From Paenibacillus sp. OVF10 (GTDB taxonomy: Bacteria; Bacillota; Bacilli; Paenibacillales; Paenibacillaceae), in assembly GCA_022836915.1 (NCBI GenBank), contig CP094668.1, positions 2,356,001-2,420,000 of the forward strand: 64,000 nucleotides of DNA. The letters run 5' to 3'. This document shows positions 10,238 through 20,333 of the stretch, piece by piece. The first letter of the stretch is position 1, and every line of letters starts with the position of its first letter. Under the pieces are notes generated by a model that did not search any database, was not told the DNA's origin, and was given only the letters and a program-made list of their open reading frames with translations. Both the position numbers and the translations under genes were made by a program.

Positions 10238-12118
10238 ATGAGTGTGCAAACACCTACATTAGAAGAAGCGCAGGGTCTCCTGCAAAAATATTATGGCTAC
10301 CCCGACTTCCGCGAGGGACAGAAAAAGATTGTAGCCAGCCTACTCGAACGTGAAGATACGTTGGGGATTATGCCAACTGGGGGCGGTAAGTCGATCTGTT
10401 ATCAGATCCCCGCTCTGTTATATTCGGGTCTGACGCTTGTTGTCTCCCCGTTGATCTCATTGATGAAGGACCAGGTCGATGCGTTGACGACCGCCGGAAT
10501 TGCTGCCGCGTACATTAATAGTACACTTAGCGGCAAAGAAGTGAATGATCGCATCCGCGCGGCGCAGCGCGGTGAGCTGAAGTTGCTCTATGTCGCGCCT
10601 GAGCGACTGGAGCTGGATTGGTTCCGCGAGGAGATGGGCTATTTGCCGATCTCATGCGTTGCTGTGGATGAGGCCCACTGTGTGTCACAGTGGGGGCATG
10701 ATTTTCGGACAAGCTACCTGGCGGTAGCGCCGTTTGTGGACAGTTTGCCGGAGCGGCCGGTGGTTGCGGCCTTCACGGCAACAGCGACGCCCGAGGTCAT
10801 GGGCGATATTCTGCGGCTGCTGCGTTTGCAGGACCCGCAGACGTATGTGACCGGACTTGGGCGGGATAATCTGGCGTTTAGCGTGCTGCGCGGCGAGAGC
10901 AAGAAGGACTTTGTCCTGAATTATGCGCGCGAGCATGCCAGTGAGCCAGGGATTGTATACGCCGCGACCCGTAAGGACGTGGACGATCTGCATCAGCGTT
11001 TGTTGCAAGCGGGATTGCCCGCAGGACGCTACCATGCCGGGATGACGGACGATGAACGGGCCCAGAGCCAGGAAGCTTTTTTGTACGATGATATCCGTGT
11101 GATGGTGGCGACCAATGCGTTTGGGATGGGGATTGATAAATCGAACGTGCGTTACGTTATTCATAACAGCATGCCGAAAAATATGGAGGCATATGTGCAG
11201 GAAGCCGGACGTGCAGGCCGGGATGGAGAGCCAAGCCAGTGTATTCTGTTATTCGGGGCACAGGACATTATCACCCAGAAGTTCCTGATTGAGCAGAATC
11301 CGATGGAGGGCGACCGCAAACAGAACGATTACCGGAAGCTGCAACAGATGGTGGATTACTGTTACACAACGCGTTGTCTGCGCAGTGCGCAGCTCGATTA
11401 TTTTGGTGAGGTGCATGACGATACGCCTTGCGGTATTTGCAGTTCCTGTACGGACGACCGCGAGCTGGTAGACATGACGATTGATGCCCAGAAAATATTC
11501 AGCTGTATTCACCGCATGCGTGAACGGTATGGTGTATCGCTGGTCGCTTCGGTGCTCAAAGGCTCCCGTGCCAAAAAGGTGCTTGATTACGGCTTCAACT
11601 CTCTGCCAACCTACGGCGTGATGGGCAATCGGACAGAGCGCGAGATATCGGAGATCATCAACGTGATGGTATCCGAAGGATATCTGATGTTGTCCGAGGG
11701 ACAGTATCCGGTTGTACGTTTGCAACCACTTGCGGTGGAGGTGCTCAAAGGCCAGCGTGAAGTGATGCAACGTGTCGTCCGCAAGACAGCGGCGACGGCT
11801 TCGGGTACGAATTACGGCGGACGTCGTGGACGCGATGCAATGCCATCTGCGGTTAATGAGACGGTATTTGAACAACTTCGTCTGATCCGTCGTGATCTGG
11901 CGGCGAAAGAGCATGTGCCATCGTACATTATTTTCAATGATGCGACCCTGCGTGAGATGAGTGTGGTATGTCCACAGACAGAACGTGACATGCTGGATAT
12001 CAAAGGGGTCGGCGAGGTCAAGTACCGCAAGTATGGACTACCGTTCCTGGAGTTTTTCCAGAAGCAATCGGGCGAAGAAGTGGATACGGATGATGATGCG
12101 TTTTACGAGTATGAGTAA
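10238..12118 (+). CDS. recQ: ATP-dependent DNA helicase RecQ
   Basis: Intact, 626 residues. Helicase motifs in order: Walker [15 protein letters not shown] (about residue 45), [15 protein letters not shown] (DEAH box and RecQ loop), AFTATATP, the motif V/VI region [11 protein letters not shown] and [10 protein letters not shown]. The zinc-binding segment has Cys residues in [12 protein letters not shown] and CGICSSC. An RQC winged helix and a C-terminal HRDC domain ([16 protein letters not shown]) follow. RecQ unwinds DNA 3'-5' in recombinational repair and fork restart. AAGGAG lies 7 bases before the ATG. No linked partner genes are seen. Confidence 0.97.
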   Translation: MSVQTPTLEEAQGLLQKYYGYPDFREGQKKIVASLLEREDTLGIMPTGGGKSICYQIPALLYSGLTLVVSPLISLMKDQVDALTTAGIAAAYINSTLSGKEVNDRIRAAQRGELKLLYVAPERLELDWFREEMGYLPISCVAVDEAHCVSQWGHDFRTSYLAVAPFVDSLPERPVVAAFTATATPEVMGDILRLLRLQDPQTYVTGLGRDNLAFSVLRGESKKDFVLNYAREHASEPGIVYAATRKDVDDLHQRLLQAGLPAGRYHAGMTDDERAQSQEAFLYDDIRVMVATNAFGMGIDKSNVRYVIHNSMPKNMEAYVQEAGRAGRDGEPSQCILLFGAQDIITQKFLIEQNPMEGDRKQNDYRKLQQMVDYCYTTRCLRSAQLDYFGEVHDDTPCGICSSCTDDRELVDMTIDAQKIFSCIHRMRERYGVSLVASVLKGSRAKKVLDYGFNSLPTYGVMGNRTEREISEIINVMVSEGYLMLSEGQYPVVRLQPLAVEVLKGQREVMQRVVRKTAATASGTNYGGRRGRDAMPSAVNETVFEQLRLIRRDLAAKEHVPSYIIFNDATLREMSVVCPQTERDMLDIKGVGEVKYRKYGLPFLEFFQKQSGEEVDTDDDAFYEYE

Positions 12119-12209
12119 GTGTGAATTGAGTATGTATTGTTAATTTTCACTTTCGAATCTTTGAAGTTGGTTGTTGTATCTCTGTAGAGTGGACAAATGA
12201 TGGCTAATT

Positions 12210-12362
12210 GTCTTTCAAAGGGTGGACATTGGCGTTAGAAATGGCTGACCTTATCGTATACAACATGTAGTTTTATTATATGGGTTATTTACTGTATGTT
12301 GTGGTTTGGGTTTGGCGAGGTGTATATGTCTTTTTGAAAAGAGTGTCCACTCTTTGAAAGAC
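12210..12362. repeat. Inverted repeat pair in the recQ-radical SAM intergenic gap
   Basis: GTCTTTCAAAGGGTGGACA (12210-12228) is matched in inverted orientation by TGTCCACTCTTTGAAAGAC (12344-12362) with one mismatch. A further AGAGTGGACA lies at 12186-12195. About 115 bases without coding potential lie between the arms. No target-site duplication is evident. It could be a MITE-like element or the facing ends of lost insertion sequences. Confidence 0.6.
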
Positions 12363-12500
12363 AAAAGTTGGATATGTCCATGAGAGATGAAATGGCTAGT
12401 TCAAAAGAGGTTTAGATGAACAGCATCCGGGGCAGGATGGCTGTGCAGCTTTCCTTTACCAAAAAATATGGTCTGGGTGTCCAGGCAAAGGTTGTGAACC

Positions 12501-14542
12501 ATGAAGGTTATTCTTTCTACATTAAATGCAAAGTACATCCATACCTCCTTGGCCTTGCGGTGTCTAAAGGCATACAGTGAGAAGGATTTTGATATTGACT
12601 TGGCGGAGTATACGATCAAGGACCCGGTGATGAACATTGTGTCTGATCTGTATCAGCGCGGCGCGGATGTGATTGGTTTCTCGTGTTACATCTGGAACAT
12701 TGAAGAGACGATCAAGGTCATTGATAACCTGAAAAAGGTTATGCCGAACGTGAAAATTCTGCTGGGCGGGCCGGAAGTTTCCTACGACACGGAATATTGG
12801 ATGAACCGGATTCCCAATGTTGATTTCATCGTGATGGGTGAAGGGGAAGAGACGCTGCATCAGCTTTTGATGGAGCTGGAAGGAAGCAAGAAGTTCCACT
12901 TTGTCTATGGACTGGCGTATCGCAAAGGGGAAGAGGTCATTCTCATGCCAGGACGCCCAAAAGCGGATCTGAACGATCTGCCGTCACCACATCGATTTGA
13001 AGAGGATATCCCGGAGCTTGGGAAACGGGTTGTTTATTTTGAGACCAGCCGGGGCTGTCCATTCAGTTGTCAGTTCTGTCTGTCCAGTATTGAGGTCGGC
13101 GTGCGGTATTACGATATTGAGCGGACGAAGTCGGACATTCTGTACCTGATCGAGAAGGGTGCAAAGCTGATCAAGTTTGTGGACCGGACGTTCAACATCA
13201 AGCGGGATTATGCGCTCGAAATGTTCAAATTCCTGATCGAGAATCATCAGGGGACGGTGTTTCAGTTTGAAATTACGGCTGATATTATGCGCCCTGAAGT
13301 GTTAGACTATCTGGCAGAGAATGCGCCGCCGGGCACATTCCGGTTCGAGATTGGGGTTCAGTCCACGAATGATCCGACAAATGAACTGGTGAAACGCCGC
13401 CAAAACTTTACTAAGCTGAGCCGTACGGTCAACAAGGTCAAAGCTAGTGGCAAAATCGATCAGCATCTGGATCTCATCGCCGGACTGCCGGAGGAAGATT
13501 ACAATACGTTCCGCAAAACGTTTAACGATGTGTTTGCCCTAGGGCCAGAAGAGCTTCAGCTGGGATTCCTCAAAATGCTGCGTGGTACAGGTCTGCGTCT
13601 GGATGCAGAGAAGTATAACTATACGTACATGGATCATGCACCGTATGAGATTCTGGGCAGTGATGTGCTGCCGTTCAGTGACATCGTACGCCTGAAGCGG
13701 CTGGAGGATGTACTGGAGAAATACTGGAACGCACACCGGATGGACCATACGCTGAAGTATCTGATGGAGCAGGAGTTCAACTCGCCGTTTGACTTCTTCC
13801 AGGCGTTTGGGGATTACTGGGAAGGTCAGGGGTGGCAGAAGATCGGTCACCAACTGGAGGATCTGTTTACTCGTCTGCACAGCTTCCTGGAGTCGCGCAA
13901 CACGCCGCATATGGATATCGTACTCGGTTTGATGAAACTGGACTATTTCCTCGGTCACAAATACAAACCACGCAAAATCTGGTGGGAAGATCCGCTTCAG
14001 AAAGACCAGTGGGCGGGTTATATGAAAACGTTGGCTGAACGTCCGGAAGACGTTCGCCTGCCACGTGTTGCCGGCGCCGCAGGCACGGCATGGCTGGAAA
14101 GCAGCGGCACAGGTCCGAGTGCCGCTGCGGCAAGTTCGGCTGCTGCCGGGGAAGACTCTGCCGCAGATGCGGCGGGTGTAATCGGCAGCGAAGCCGGGGT
14201 GCAGCGTCGCTCACTTCGGGCGACGCAACAGGGTCCGCCGCGGATGGAGCGGCGGACGGGGAAGACGGCAACGCTTCGCGTGCGTTGCCGATGACCTCGG
14301 CCATGATCGCACAGACGGTCATGGGTGCGCGTGCTTTCGCCGACCTTGGTCTCGGCGAAAAGGAACTGCAGAAGCACACCGTATTGGATGTGCTTCCGTT
14401 CCGGCTTGAGCGTGTTCTAGCTGGCGCCAGCCCGCTTGCCGCGAAAGGTCGGACGCTGCTGGTCGTTGTGTACCAGCAGCATGAAGGGCAGCAGGCGCAG
14501 TATTACACGCTGCCGCTGGGAGAAGAAGCCGCTGCTATGTAG
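12501..14542 (+). CDS. B12-binding radical SAM protein with DUF4080 (frameshifted near the C-terminus)
   Basis: Residues 1-130 form a cobalamin-binding Rossmann-like domain (GADVIGFSCYIWN, ILLGGPEVS). The radical SAM core has the cluster motif SRGCPFSCQFC at about residue 177. DUF4080 follows (EFNSPFDFFQAFGDYW). This family performs SAM- and B12-dependent chemistry on unidentified substrates. The Ala/Ser-rich linker near 14196-14199 contains a GGGG run one base short; restoring it joins EAGGAASLTSGDATG to the final domain ending PLGEEAAAM. Total length is then about 680 residues. A strong terminator follows. Part of this gene is duplicated at 16651-16979. Confidence 0.9.
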
Positions 14543-14590
14543 GTGCAGCGGCCTGAGATAAGCTGCATGGGCTAATTATTGCCATACAGC

Positions 14591-14706
14591 AAGAGGAAGC
14601 GCCACGACTATGAGGTCGTGGCGCTTTTTTGCATGCATCACGGCGTCGCACCCGTGATGCTGCTGCAATGATGAGCACCGCGGTTATTCAAACGCGGTGC
14701 AACCCA
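14591..14706. repeat. Intergenic repeat, copy 1 (partner at 22431-22582)
   Basis: Contains AGGAAGCGCCA..GGCGCTTTTT (a terminator), an inverted pair GCATCACG/CGTGATGC, ATGAGCACCGC and CGCGGTGCAACCC. The same blocks occur in the same order at 22431-22582 with insertions. It may be the ancestral downstream flank of the radical SAM gene, duplicated together with that gene's 3' part. Confidence 0.6.
14598..14630 (+). terminator. Rho-independent terminator of the radical SAM gene
   Basis: A perfect 11-pair stem, AGCGCCACGAC with GTCGTGGCGCT, around the loop TATGA, followed by T6. Confidence 0.92.
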
Positions 14707-14774
14707 ATGGAACTTAAAAAGGATGACCCCTGTAAAGTACGAGGGCACTGAAAAAGTCCCTAGTACAATTAAGG

Positions 14775-14815
14775 GAGCCCCTACCCCGATAAATCGAGAT
14801 AGGGCTCGCTGTTTT
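14775..14815 (+). terminator. Terminator-like hairpin
   Basis: GAGCCCCTA pairs with TAGGGCTC around a 16-base loop, followed by GCTGTTTTTATTT. The surrounding 14707-14870 holds no recognisable gene. Confidence 0.5.
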
Positions 14816-14872
14816 TATTTTATAATAATTGTGGGGATTTATAGCGGAAAAACACTTTTTTTACATAGAGCA

Positions 14873-14902
14873 TTGACATTTCGATATGACTATCATTATA
14901 TT
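14873..14902 (+). promoter_or_regulatory. Sigma-A-type promoter of the metalloprotease gene
   Basis: TTGACA (14873-14878) and TATATT (14897-14902) are separated by 18 bases and lie 42 bases before the start codon. Confidence 0.6.
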
Positions 14903-14943
14903 TAACTTATGGTAATAAAATCCATTATTTAAGAGGTGTTTAC

Positions 14944-16046
14944 ATGAAACATATTAAGAAAGCATTATTACTGTGCGGTCTAGCAGGAATGTTGTTTAGT
15001 AACTTACAAGCTTATGCGACTCCAGTAACTGGTTACTAAAGCAGAAATATAACTTATCAAAACAATGGGACCAATAATGTCTACACCAATATATGGACAC
15101 ATGCTAGAGATGAGTGGAATCTTTCTACTGATGTCTTTCTAAAAGCTGGGACCAATTCTAAGTTACTGCAGGCAATAAATCTGACAGTGGTGTTACTTGG
15201 GACGGATTTGCACAGTGGACCACTAGTATTATAACCGGAAATTATTCCACTATGAAGACATGGGTTAATACATACTATACAGCTCAAAGTCATTACACTA
15301 CAGATCATGTAAAGGGCATCGCAACTCATGAATTTGGTCATGCTCTTGGGTTGGATCACGCTCCATTTGGTAACCCTACCGTTATGACTCCCAATACATT
15401 TGAACGTAATTCTTCTGGAACTTTAATTGACGGACGTCCAAACAAGTCGCCAACTTCATGGGACATTAATACCATTAATGTTATCTATAACAATAACTTT
15501 GCTAGCGTGCAGAATGATGAACCTGTGTTAGATGTTCCTGATAATGTTTTGGAAAAGGTTCAAACCACACAAAAAGACTTAAAAATAAATCATTATTCCT
15601 GGGCTATCGGCTATAGCACCCTTGAAGCTCGTGCACATGATGCCGATGTTATTGTGAGTGGAATGGTTAAAAACAAACTTAGTCCTCTCATCAAAAATGA
15701 TGGTGAAACAGAGGAAGCATTTTACCAATCGGAGGTAGCTATAGATAATGTCATCAAAGGAGAAGTTTCAGAGGGAGATCTAATTAATCTACGACAAATT
15801 GGCGGAGAGACGGATACGTCCATTATTTATCATGAGCATTCTACCGAACTCCAAGAAGGTACAGAAGTATTATTGTATCTAAAAAAGATTGATGATAATG
15901 TATTCATTCCTATTAACGAGGATGAAAGTATCTTTATTAAACAGGATGAAAAATCGTTTAAAGTGGCTGATAGCTCGTATAAAAATCTTTACGATAATCG
16001 TTTAGTTACTCTTGACGAAGTTTCAACTTCCGCTTTCGGTAAATAA
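14944..16046 (+). pseudogene. Secreted matrixin-like zinc metalloprotease (nonsense codon plus frameshift)
   Basis: A signal peptide (KKALLLCGLAGMLFSNLQAYA) is followed by TPVTGY and an in-frame TAA at 15037-15039. The same frame then reads SRNITYQNNGTNNVYTNIW. A frameshift at 15160-15161 (TCTAAGTT; TCTAAAGTT restores NSKVTAGNKS) leads into the catalytic domain with HEFGHALGLDH, the HExxHxxGxxH zinc motif, and the Met-turn segment VMTP. Residues after about 210 form a second domain (DADVIVSGMVKNK, LQEGTEVLLYLKK) resembling the gene at 24474. The frameshift may be a base-calling error; the TAA in place of a sense codon (CAA or AAA) needs a separate explanation. Confidence 0.82.
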
Positions 16047-16058
16047 AAGTTCAAGGTC

Positions 16059-16087
16059 AAGGCCCCGTTGAAATAGGGGCCTTCGTC
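16059..16087 (+). terminator. Rho-independent terminator
   Basis: AAGGCCCC pairs with GGGGCCTT around GTTGAAATA. The T-rich tail is short (TTCGTCT). It separates the metalloprotease from the lipoprotein gene. Confidence 0.7.
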
Positions 16088-16103
16088 TATCTATGGAGGA
16101 AAT

Positions 16104-16460
16104 ATGAAAAGAAAATTACTATTTATACCTGTCATTTCTTTGATTTTACTTTTGTTCGGGTGTTCATCGTCCTCTGGAAGTTTTGCTTCAGATAAAATGA
16201 TAAAATTAAAGGAAGAAGTCTATATTACAAGCAATGACACCATTACAGAGGATGAACTAGATGAACAAATAGGTGAGATAGAGATATCCTCAACCAATGA
16301 GAGTGATCATGATGATGAGAACATTATAAGTTCCAACACATACAAAGTAGGTACAAAACTATTTAAAATTAAAAACGAAAACAGTACAGATATGATTGCT
16401 GTAGAAGATTCTAAAACGGGATATCTCATCGCCTATAATAACAAGTATACAAAAAAATAG
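16104..16460 (+). CDS. Small acidic lipoprotein of unknown function
   Basis: 118 residues. A lipoprotein signal sequence with lipobox LLFGC (about residues 16-20) is followed by a Ser-rich spacer and an acidic domain (ITEDELDEQIGEIEISS) with no family I recognise. GGAGG precedes the ATG. It lies directly downstream of the secreted metalloprotease, beyond a terminator, so it may be independently expressed. Anchoring to the outer face of the membrane is expected. Confidence 0.6.
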   Translation: MKRKLLFIPVISLILLLFGCSSSSGSFASDKMIKLKEEVYITSNDTITEDELDEQIGEIEISSTNESDHDDENIISSNTYKVGTKLFKIKNENSTDMIAVEDSKTGYLIAYNNKYTKK

Positions 16461-16504
16461 TATATTTGATGAACTGAAGGGCCCTATAGTCTGAGATAAA
16501 TAGT

Positions 16505-16568
16505 AACACCTCCGAGAGAGTGCAATCCGATCGTAAGATACGGAGCCCAATTTTGGAGGTGTTTTTAC
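16505..16568 (+). other. Long-loop hairpin with T run
   Basis: AACACCTCC (16505-16513) is the complement of GGAGGTGTT (16555-16563), which runs into TTTTA. The 41-base loop makes it a weak terminator; it could instead be the edge of a lost element. It lies at the junction before the duplicated radical SAM fragment. Confidence 0.3.
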
Positions 16569-16650
16569 TTGTTAGATGGTGAAGTAGGGAGAGTTTATCA
16601 CAGGGGGACTATGGTTAATTTACGGATGATTTGTGCGGTTAGACTTGATC

Positions 16651-17014
16651 TATAGACCATACGCTGAAGTATCTGATGGAGCAGGAATTTAACTCGCCGT
16701 TTGACTTCTTCCAGGCGTTCGGGGATTACTGGGAGGGTCAGGGCTGGCAGAAGATCGGTCACCAGCTGGAGGATCTGTTCACCCGTCTGCACAGCTTCCT
16801 GAAGTCGCGCAGAACGCCGCATATGGATGTCGTGCTCGGCTTGATGAAGCTGGACTATTTCCTCGGCCACAAGTACAAACCACGCAAAATCTTGTGGGAA
16901 GATCCACTCCAGAAAGATCAGTGGGCGGGTTATATGAAGACCCTGGCTGAACGTCCGGAAGACGTTCGCCTGCCGCTGCGGGAAGTTGGAAGAAGATGGA
17001 AACATATTAAATAG
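16651..17014 (+). pseudogene. Second 3' fragment of the B12/radical SAM-DUF4080 gene
   Basis: From 16651 to 16979 the sequence is a close copy of 13741-14069 (DHTLKYLMEQEFNSPF through AERPEDVRLP), differing mostly at third positions. Similarity stops abruptly at both ends: no B12 or radical SAM core upstream, and the Ala-rich linker and last domain are missing. The frame then runs into EVGRRWKHIK and stops. It is a truncated gene duplicate, not an expressed protein. Confidence 0.88.
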
Positions 17015-17090
17015 ATTTTGGATAGAGATTTGAAAGCTATTCAAAGAAGAGGGTACTGCGCCTAACAACATAATCAAGCTGCGGATCCTT

Positions 17091-17233
17091 ACGGAGCCTT
17101 TAGAAGAGGGTATTTTATCAAAGATCAAATACATAAAATTTTGTTTGGAGATATTAGTAATGATGGAGAACATTGTGATTGCGTGTTTGTTCCTTCAAGT
17201 AACACAAGTAATAAATATAGAACTCTAAGATAA
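17091..17233 (+). pseudogene. C-terminal remnant of an unidentified protein
   Basis: The frame reads ADPYGAFRRGYFIKDQIHKI, then LFGDISNDGEHCDCVFVPSS and ends at TAA. It looks coding in composition, but no start or upstream domain is present. I do not recognise the family. It sits between the radical SAM fragment and the GntR-type gene, in a stretch of broken pieces (16990-17380). Confidence 0.35.
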
Positions 17234-17384
17234 ACGGGAATCGGCTGTCGACTAAGGGCCTGTTATTCCATGCCCCTACCATGGGGTCTAATTGTAAGCA
17301 GAGGTCTGACACAGTAGACTTGGAAAACTCCATGCGACAGAAGTTCGTTGGTAATCTCAGTAACTTTGCGAATTACTTCTTGTG

Positions 17385-17403
17385 TAATATACTTAGTATA
17401 TTA
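17385..17403. promoter_or_regulatory. Palindromic operator upstream of the GntR/LacI-type regulator
   Basis: TAATATACTTAGTATATTA is a perfect palindrome with 9-base arms around a central T, 25 bases before the regulator's GTG start. The 11-base core ATACTTAGTAT recurs before the ABC operon (18780-18790), which suggests autoregulation plus control of the transporter by the same protein. Confidence 0.7.
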
Positions 17404-17427
17404 ATATTATGATGTCAGGGTGGTTTT

Positions 17428-18552
17428 GTGGAATTGCATTTATACGAGCAGATATATATCTATATTGTACAAGAGATTAAAGAAGGTCGTTTAAAAGAAG
17501 GAGACCGAGTCTCTTCTGAAAAAGAGTTGGCTGAACAATTTGGCGTCAGTCGTATTACATCTAAAAAGGCTCTGGAGAAATTGGCGGATTCTGGGGTTAT
17601 CAAACGAATACAAGGAAAAGGTTCATATGTGGCCGATGGTATAATTGGAGGACAAGAACCGAAGCATTATTCAGAGGTAAGAACGACCTTGGTTCCTGAG
17701 GATGATAAGCGGTTGATCGGGTTTATTATACCGAATTTTTCTGACGAGTTTGGCCTACAACTTCTTAGATCGATGGAAAAGCGGAGTGCTGAGCATAATT
17801 ATCAACTCATTATCAAGCGAACTTGCGGGGATCGGGATGAGGAAAAACGCGCGATCGACTTATTTATTGGTTTGGGCATCAAAGGATTAATCGTGACCCC
17901 CATTCATGGTCAACACTATAATTCGGAGCTGCTTCGACTTGTATTGGATCGGTTTCCAATTGTTTTGGTCGATAGATACCTAAAAGGAATTCCGGTTTGT
18001 TCGGTGTACACAGACAATCAGAAAGCAGCCATGGATCTTACACGTCATCTGATCAGCAAAGGTCATAAAAAAATTGCCTTTTTATCTCCGCCGGAAGAGA
18101 ACACTTCAACATTGGAGGAAAGGCTGCTCGGGTATACGTTTGCCTTCACCCAAGAAGGAATGAACTTGAACAAAGATTATGTATTGACGAACTTGAAGGG
18201 TACCCTTCCCATAAACATAAACGGAACAGCGATTGAACGTGATAAAGAAACAGTAGAGCATTTTTTGAAACAACACCCTGATGTAAAGGCGTTTGTCGCG
18301 TCGGAATTTCTAATAGCTACCATGCTGGCTCAGGTCATCAACTCGATGGGGAAATCTTTGGAGGAATTCGAGATTGTTTGTTTCGACTCCCTGAACGATT
18401 ACCTAGGTCAACCCATCTTCACTCATATTAAGCAGGATGAGAAGCAGATGGGTGAATTGGCAGTGGATATGCTCATCTCTCAGTTGCATGGAACAGCAGT
18501 TCCCGAGCTAAACATTATTGATCATCGTATGGTCGTTAAAAATAACAGGTAG
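17428..18552 (+). CDS. GntR-type DNA-binding / LacI-type sensor transcriptional regulator (AraR-like architecture)
   Basis: 374 residues from a GTG start. Residues 1-72 are a GntR winged helix (ELAEQFGVSRITSKKALEKL, IQGKGSYVADG). Residues 95-374 are a periplasmic-binding-protein-like sensor (LIGFIIPNFSDEFGLQLLRS, VVLVDRYLKGIPV-like segment, HKKIAFLSPPEE). This is the domain order of B. subtilis AraR, a sugar-released repressor. It precedes a sugar ABC importer in the same orientation, and both units carry the same palindrome, so it probably represses the importer until its sugar is present. The ligand cannot be deduced. Confidence 0.88.
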   Translation: MELHLYEQIYIYIVQEIKEGRLKEGDRVSSEKELAEQFGVSRITSKKALEKLADSGVIKRIQGKGSYVADGIIGGQEPKHYSEVRTTLVPEDDKRLIGFIIPNFSDEFGLQLLRSMEKRSAEHNYQLIIKRTCGDRDEEKRAIDLFIGLGIKGLIVTPIHGQHYNSELLRLVLDRFPIVLVDRYLKGIPVCSVYTDNQKAAMDLTRHLISKGHKKIAFLSPPEENTSTLEERLLGYTFAFTQEGMNLNKDYVLTNLKGTLPININGTAIERDKETVEHFLKQHPDVKAFVASEFLIATMLAQVINSMGKSLEEFEIVCFDSLNDYLGQPIFTHIKQDEKQMGELAVDMLISQLHGTAVPELNIIDHRMVVKNNR

Positions 18553-18751
18553 GGTTAATACAAGCACAGCTCAACAAAAGCTAGGATATTGTTCAATGTG
18601 TCGAGAAGTCTCCAGGGGCTTTTCGGCCTTTTTTGATATCAGAAAGTATAAACTTCGAAGCATGGACCTTCCTGATCTCGCTAGAAAAACGTCTTCTAAA
18701 CGCGGTCTGTCTTCTGTGAAGTAGCTATACATCAATGTCGTAATATTGCAA

Positions 18752-18790
18752 TTGACACGCTGCATGACGTCATATTAACATACTTAGTAT
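18752..18790 (+). promoter_or_regulatory. Promoter with overlapping operator for the sugar ABC operon
   Basis: TTGACA (18752-18757), an 18-base spacer and TAACAT (18776-18781) form a plausible promoter. ATACTTAGTAT (18780-18790) overlaps the -10 end, a position where bound repressor would block RNA polymerase. It matches the core of the palindrome upstream of the regulator. The remaining leader (18791-18961) has no gene; the 18553-18751 stretch holds only a weak hairpin. Confidence 0.6.
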
Positions 18791-18961
18791 AACTAGTGGA
18801 TTCCTTATAACAAATTCACTTTGTTCATCATTTTCTGTTTTGCATAGTTCATGTCACCAATGTTGTTAGCGCTTACATAAAATGTGGATTTATCGGAAAA
18901 TGAAGTGGATCTTATAGGAATCCAAGTTAAACTAATGAATTTAACTTAAGGGGGACTTTGA

Positions 18962-20263
18962 ATGAGGAGATCCAAAAAATTCGCATTTCCAATTCTTGTT
19001 TACTTTCTGGTTATGTTACTACTTGTAACCGCTTGCTCAACGAAGGGAGGCTCAAACGATCAGGCCGGAGAGGGGATTACAACGGTTACGATGTGGCATG
19101 GTCTTACCTCAATTGATTTAGATAATATGAATAAAGTCGTGAAGGCATTTGAGGAGAAAAACCCTACCATCAAAATGAATTTGGTTTATACAGAATCCAA
19201 CGAGGGATCCGATCAGAAGCTGCTGACTGCAGTCGCAGGCGGCAATCCTCCTGACGTTGCACTTTTCGATCGGTTTAAGGTCGGTACTTGGGCTGCGCAA
19301 GGTTCTCTGACTGACTTATCCTCGATGGCAGCAGAATCCGGAATTCGTAAGGAAATGTATTATCCATTTGCATGGGAGGAGTCCAGTTATCAAGGAAAGC
19401 TTTATGCAATGCCGATGGATACGGACTCTCGCCTGCTATTTTACAATAAGGATCATTTCAAAGAAGTAGGGCTGGATCCCAACAAACCACCACAAACGAT
19501 CGCCGAGCTTGAAGCGGCCGCCGATAAGTTAACCATCAAGGAAGGTAAACGTTTCAAACGGATCGGGTTCATCCCATGGTATTCGCAAGGCTGGCTGTAT
19601 ACTTGGGGATGGGCATTTGGAGGAGAATTCCAGGACGCTGCCACCGGCAAAATTACCGCAAATGATCCTAAAGTCGTTGAAGCATTACAATGGATGACCG
19701 ACTTTGGCAAAAAATACAATGTCGAGGATATTGCCGGATTCACAAGCGCAGCTGGCTCGGAGGAAATGGATCCGTTCATTTCCGGTCAAGTCAGCATGAA
19801 GATAAGTGGAAACTTCACGGTGAAGGGTATCGAAAAATTTAAGCCGGATTTAAACTACGGTGTTGCACCAATACCGACCCCAACAGGTACTAATTTTACG
19901 ACATGGTCGGGAGGCGGGTCCGCTATTATCCCTAAAGGCGCCAAGAACGTCGCTTCTGCTTGGGAATTCCTCGAATTCTTAGGGAAAGAAGAGGGGCAAA
20001 CGTTATTAAACGCTGACTCTCAAATTTCCGTTATCGATTCGGTTAACGACCAATACGGTTACAAGGACGATCCGATTATGAAGGAATTTATTAATATTTT
20101 GCCCAATTCACATAACCGCCCGGTTATTCCTGAAGGACAACTGCTGTGGAATGAGTTAGCTTCCGCTACGGAAAAGGCTACCCGCGGTAACGGTACTCCG
20201 AAAGAGAACCTGGATAGAGTAACAGAGACTGTTAATAAGGCTTTGGAAAAATACGACAAATAG
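18962..20263 (+). CDS. Sugar ABC transporter substrate-binding lipoprotein
   Basis: 433 residues with a lipoprotein signal (LVMLLLVTACS lipobox near residue 25) and a family 1 extracellular solute-binding fold (TVTMWHGLTS, GGNPPDVALFDRF, WGWAFGGEF, GGGSAIIPKGAKN). Proteins of this type deliver oligosaccharides or monosaccharides to MalFG-like permeases. AGGGGGA lies before the ATG. It is the first gene of a three-gene operon; no ATPase is encoded here, as is usual when a shared MsmX-type ATPase is used. Not related closely to the LplA-type protein at 54373. Confidence 0.92.
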   Translation: MRRSKKFAFPILVYFLVMLLLVTACSTKGGSNDQAGEGITTVTMWHGLTSIDLDNMNKVVKAFEEKNPTIKMNLVYTESNEGSDQKLLTAVAGGNPPDVALFDRFKVGTWAAQGSLTDLSSMAAESGIRKEMYYPFAWEESSYQGKLYAMPMDTDSRLLFYNKDHFKEVGLDPNKPPQTIAELEAAADKLTIKEGKRFKRIGFIPWYSQGWLYTWGWAFGGEFQDAATGKITANDPKVVEALQWMTDFGKKYNVEDIAGFTSAAGSEEMDPFISGQVSMKISGNFTVKGIEKFKPDLNYGVAPIPTPTGTNFTTWSGGGSAIIPKGAKNVASAWEFLEFLGKEEGQTLLNADSQISVIDSVNDQYGYKDDPIMKEFINILPNSHNRPVIPEGQLLWNELASATEKATRGNGTPKENLDRVTETVNKALEKYDK

Positions 20264-20333
20264 GGTGCTCGGTAGGCAGGGAGCGAACTCTCTCCTTGCC
20301 TATTCATGAATGACAATTGGAAGGAGAATGTAC

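Noticed and set aside
14723..14905. Possible 60-codon gene before the metalloprotease
   Set aside because: It spans a terminator hairpin and the promoter and has no ribosome binding site.
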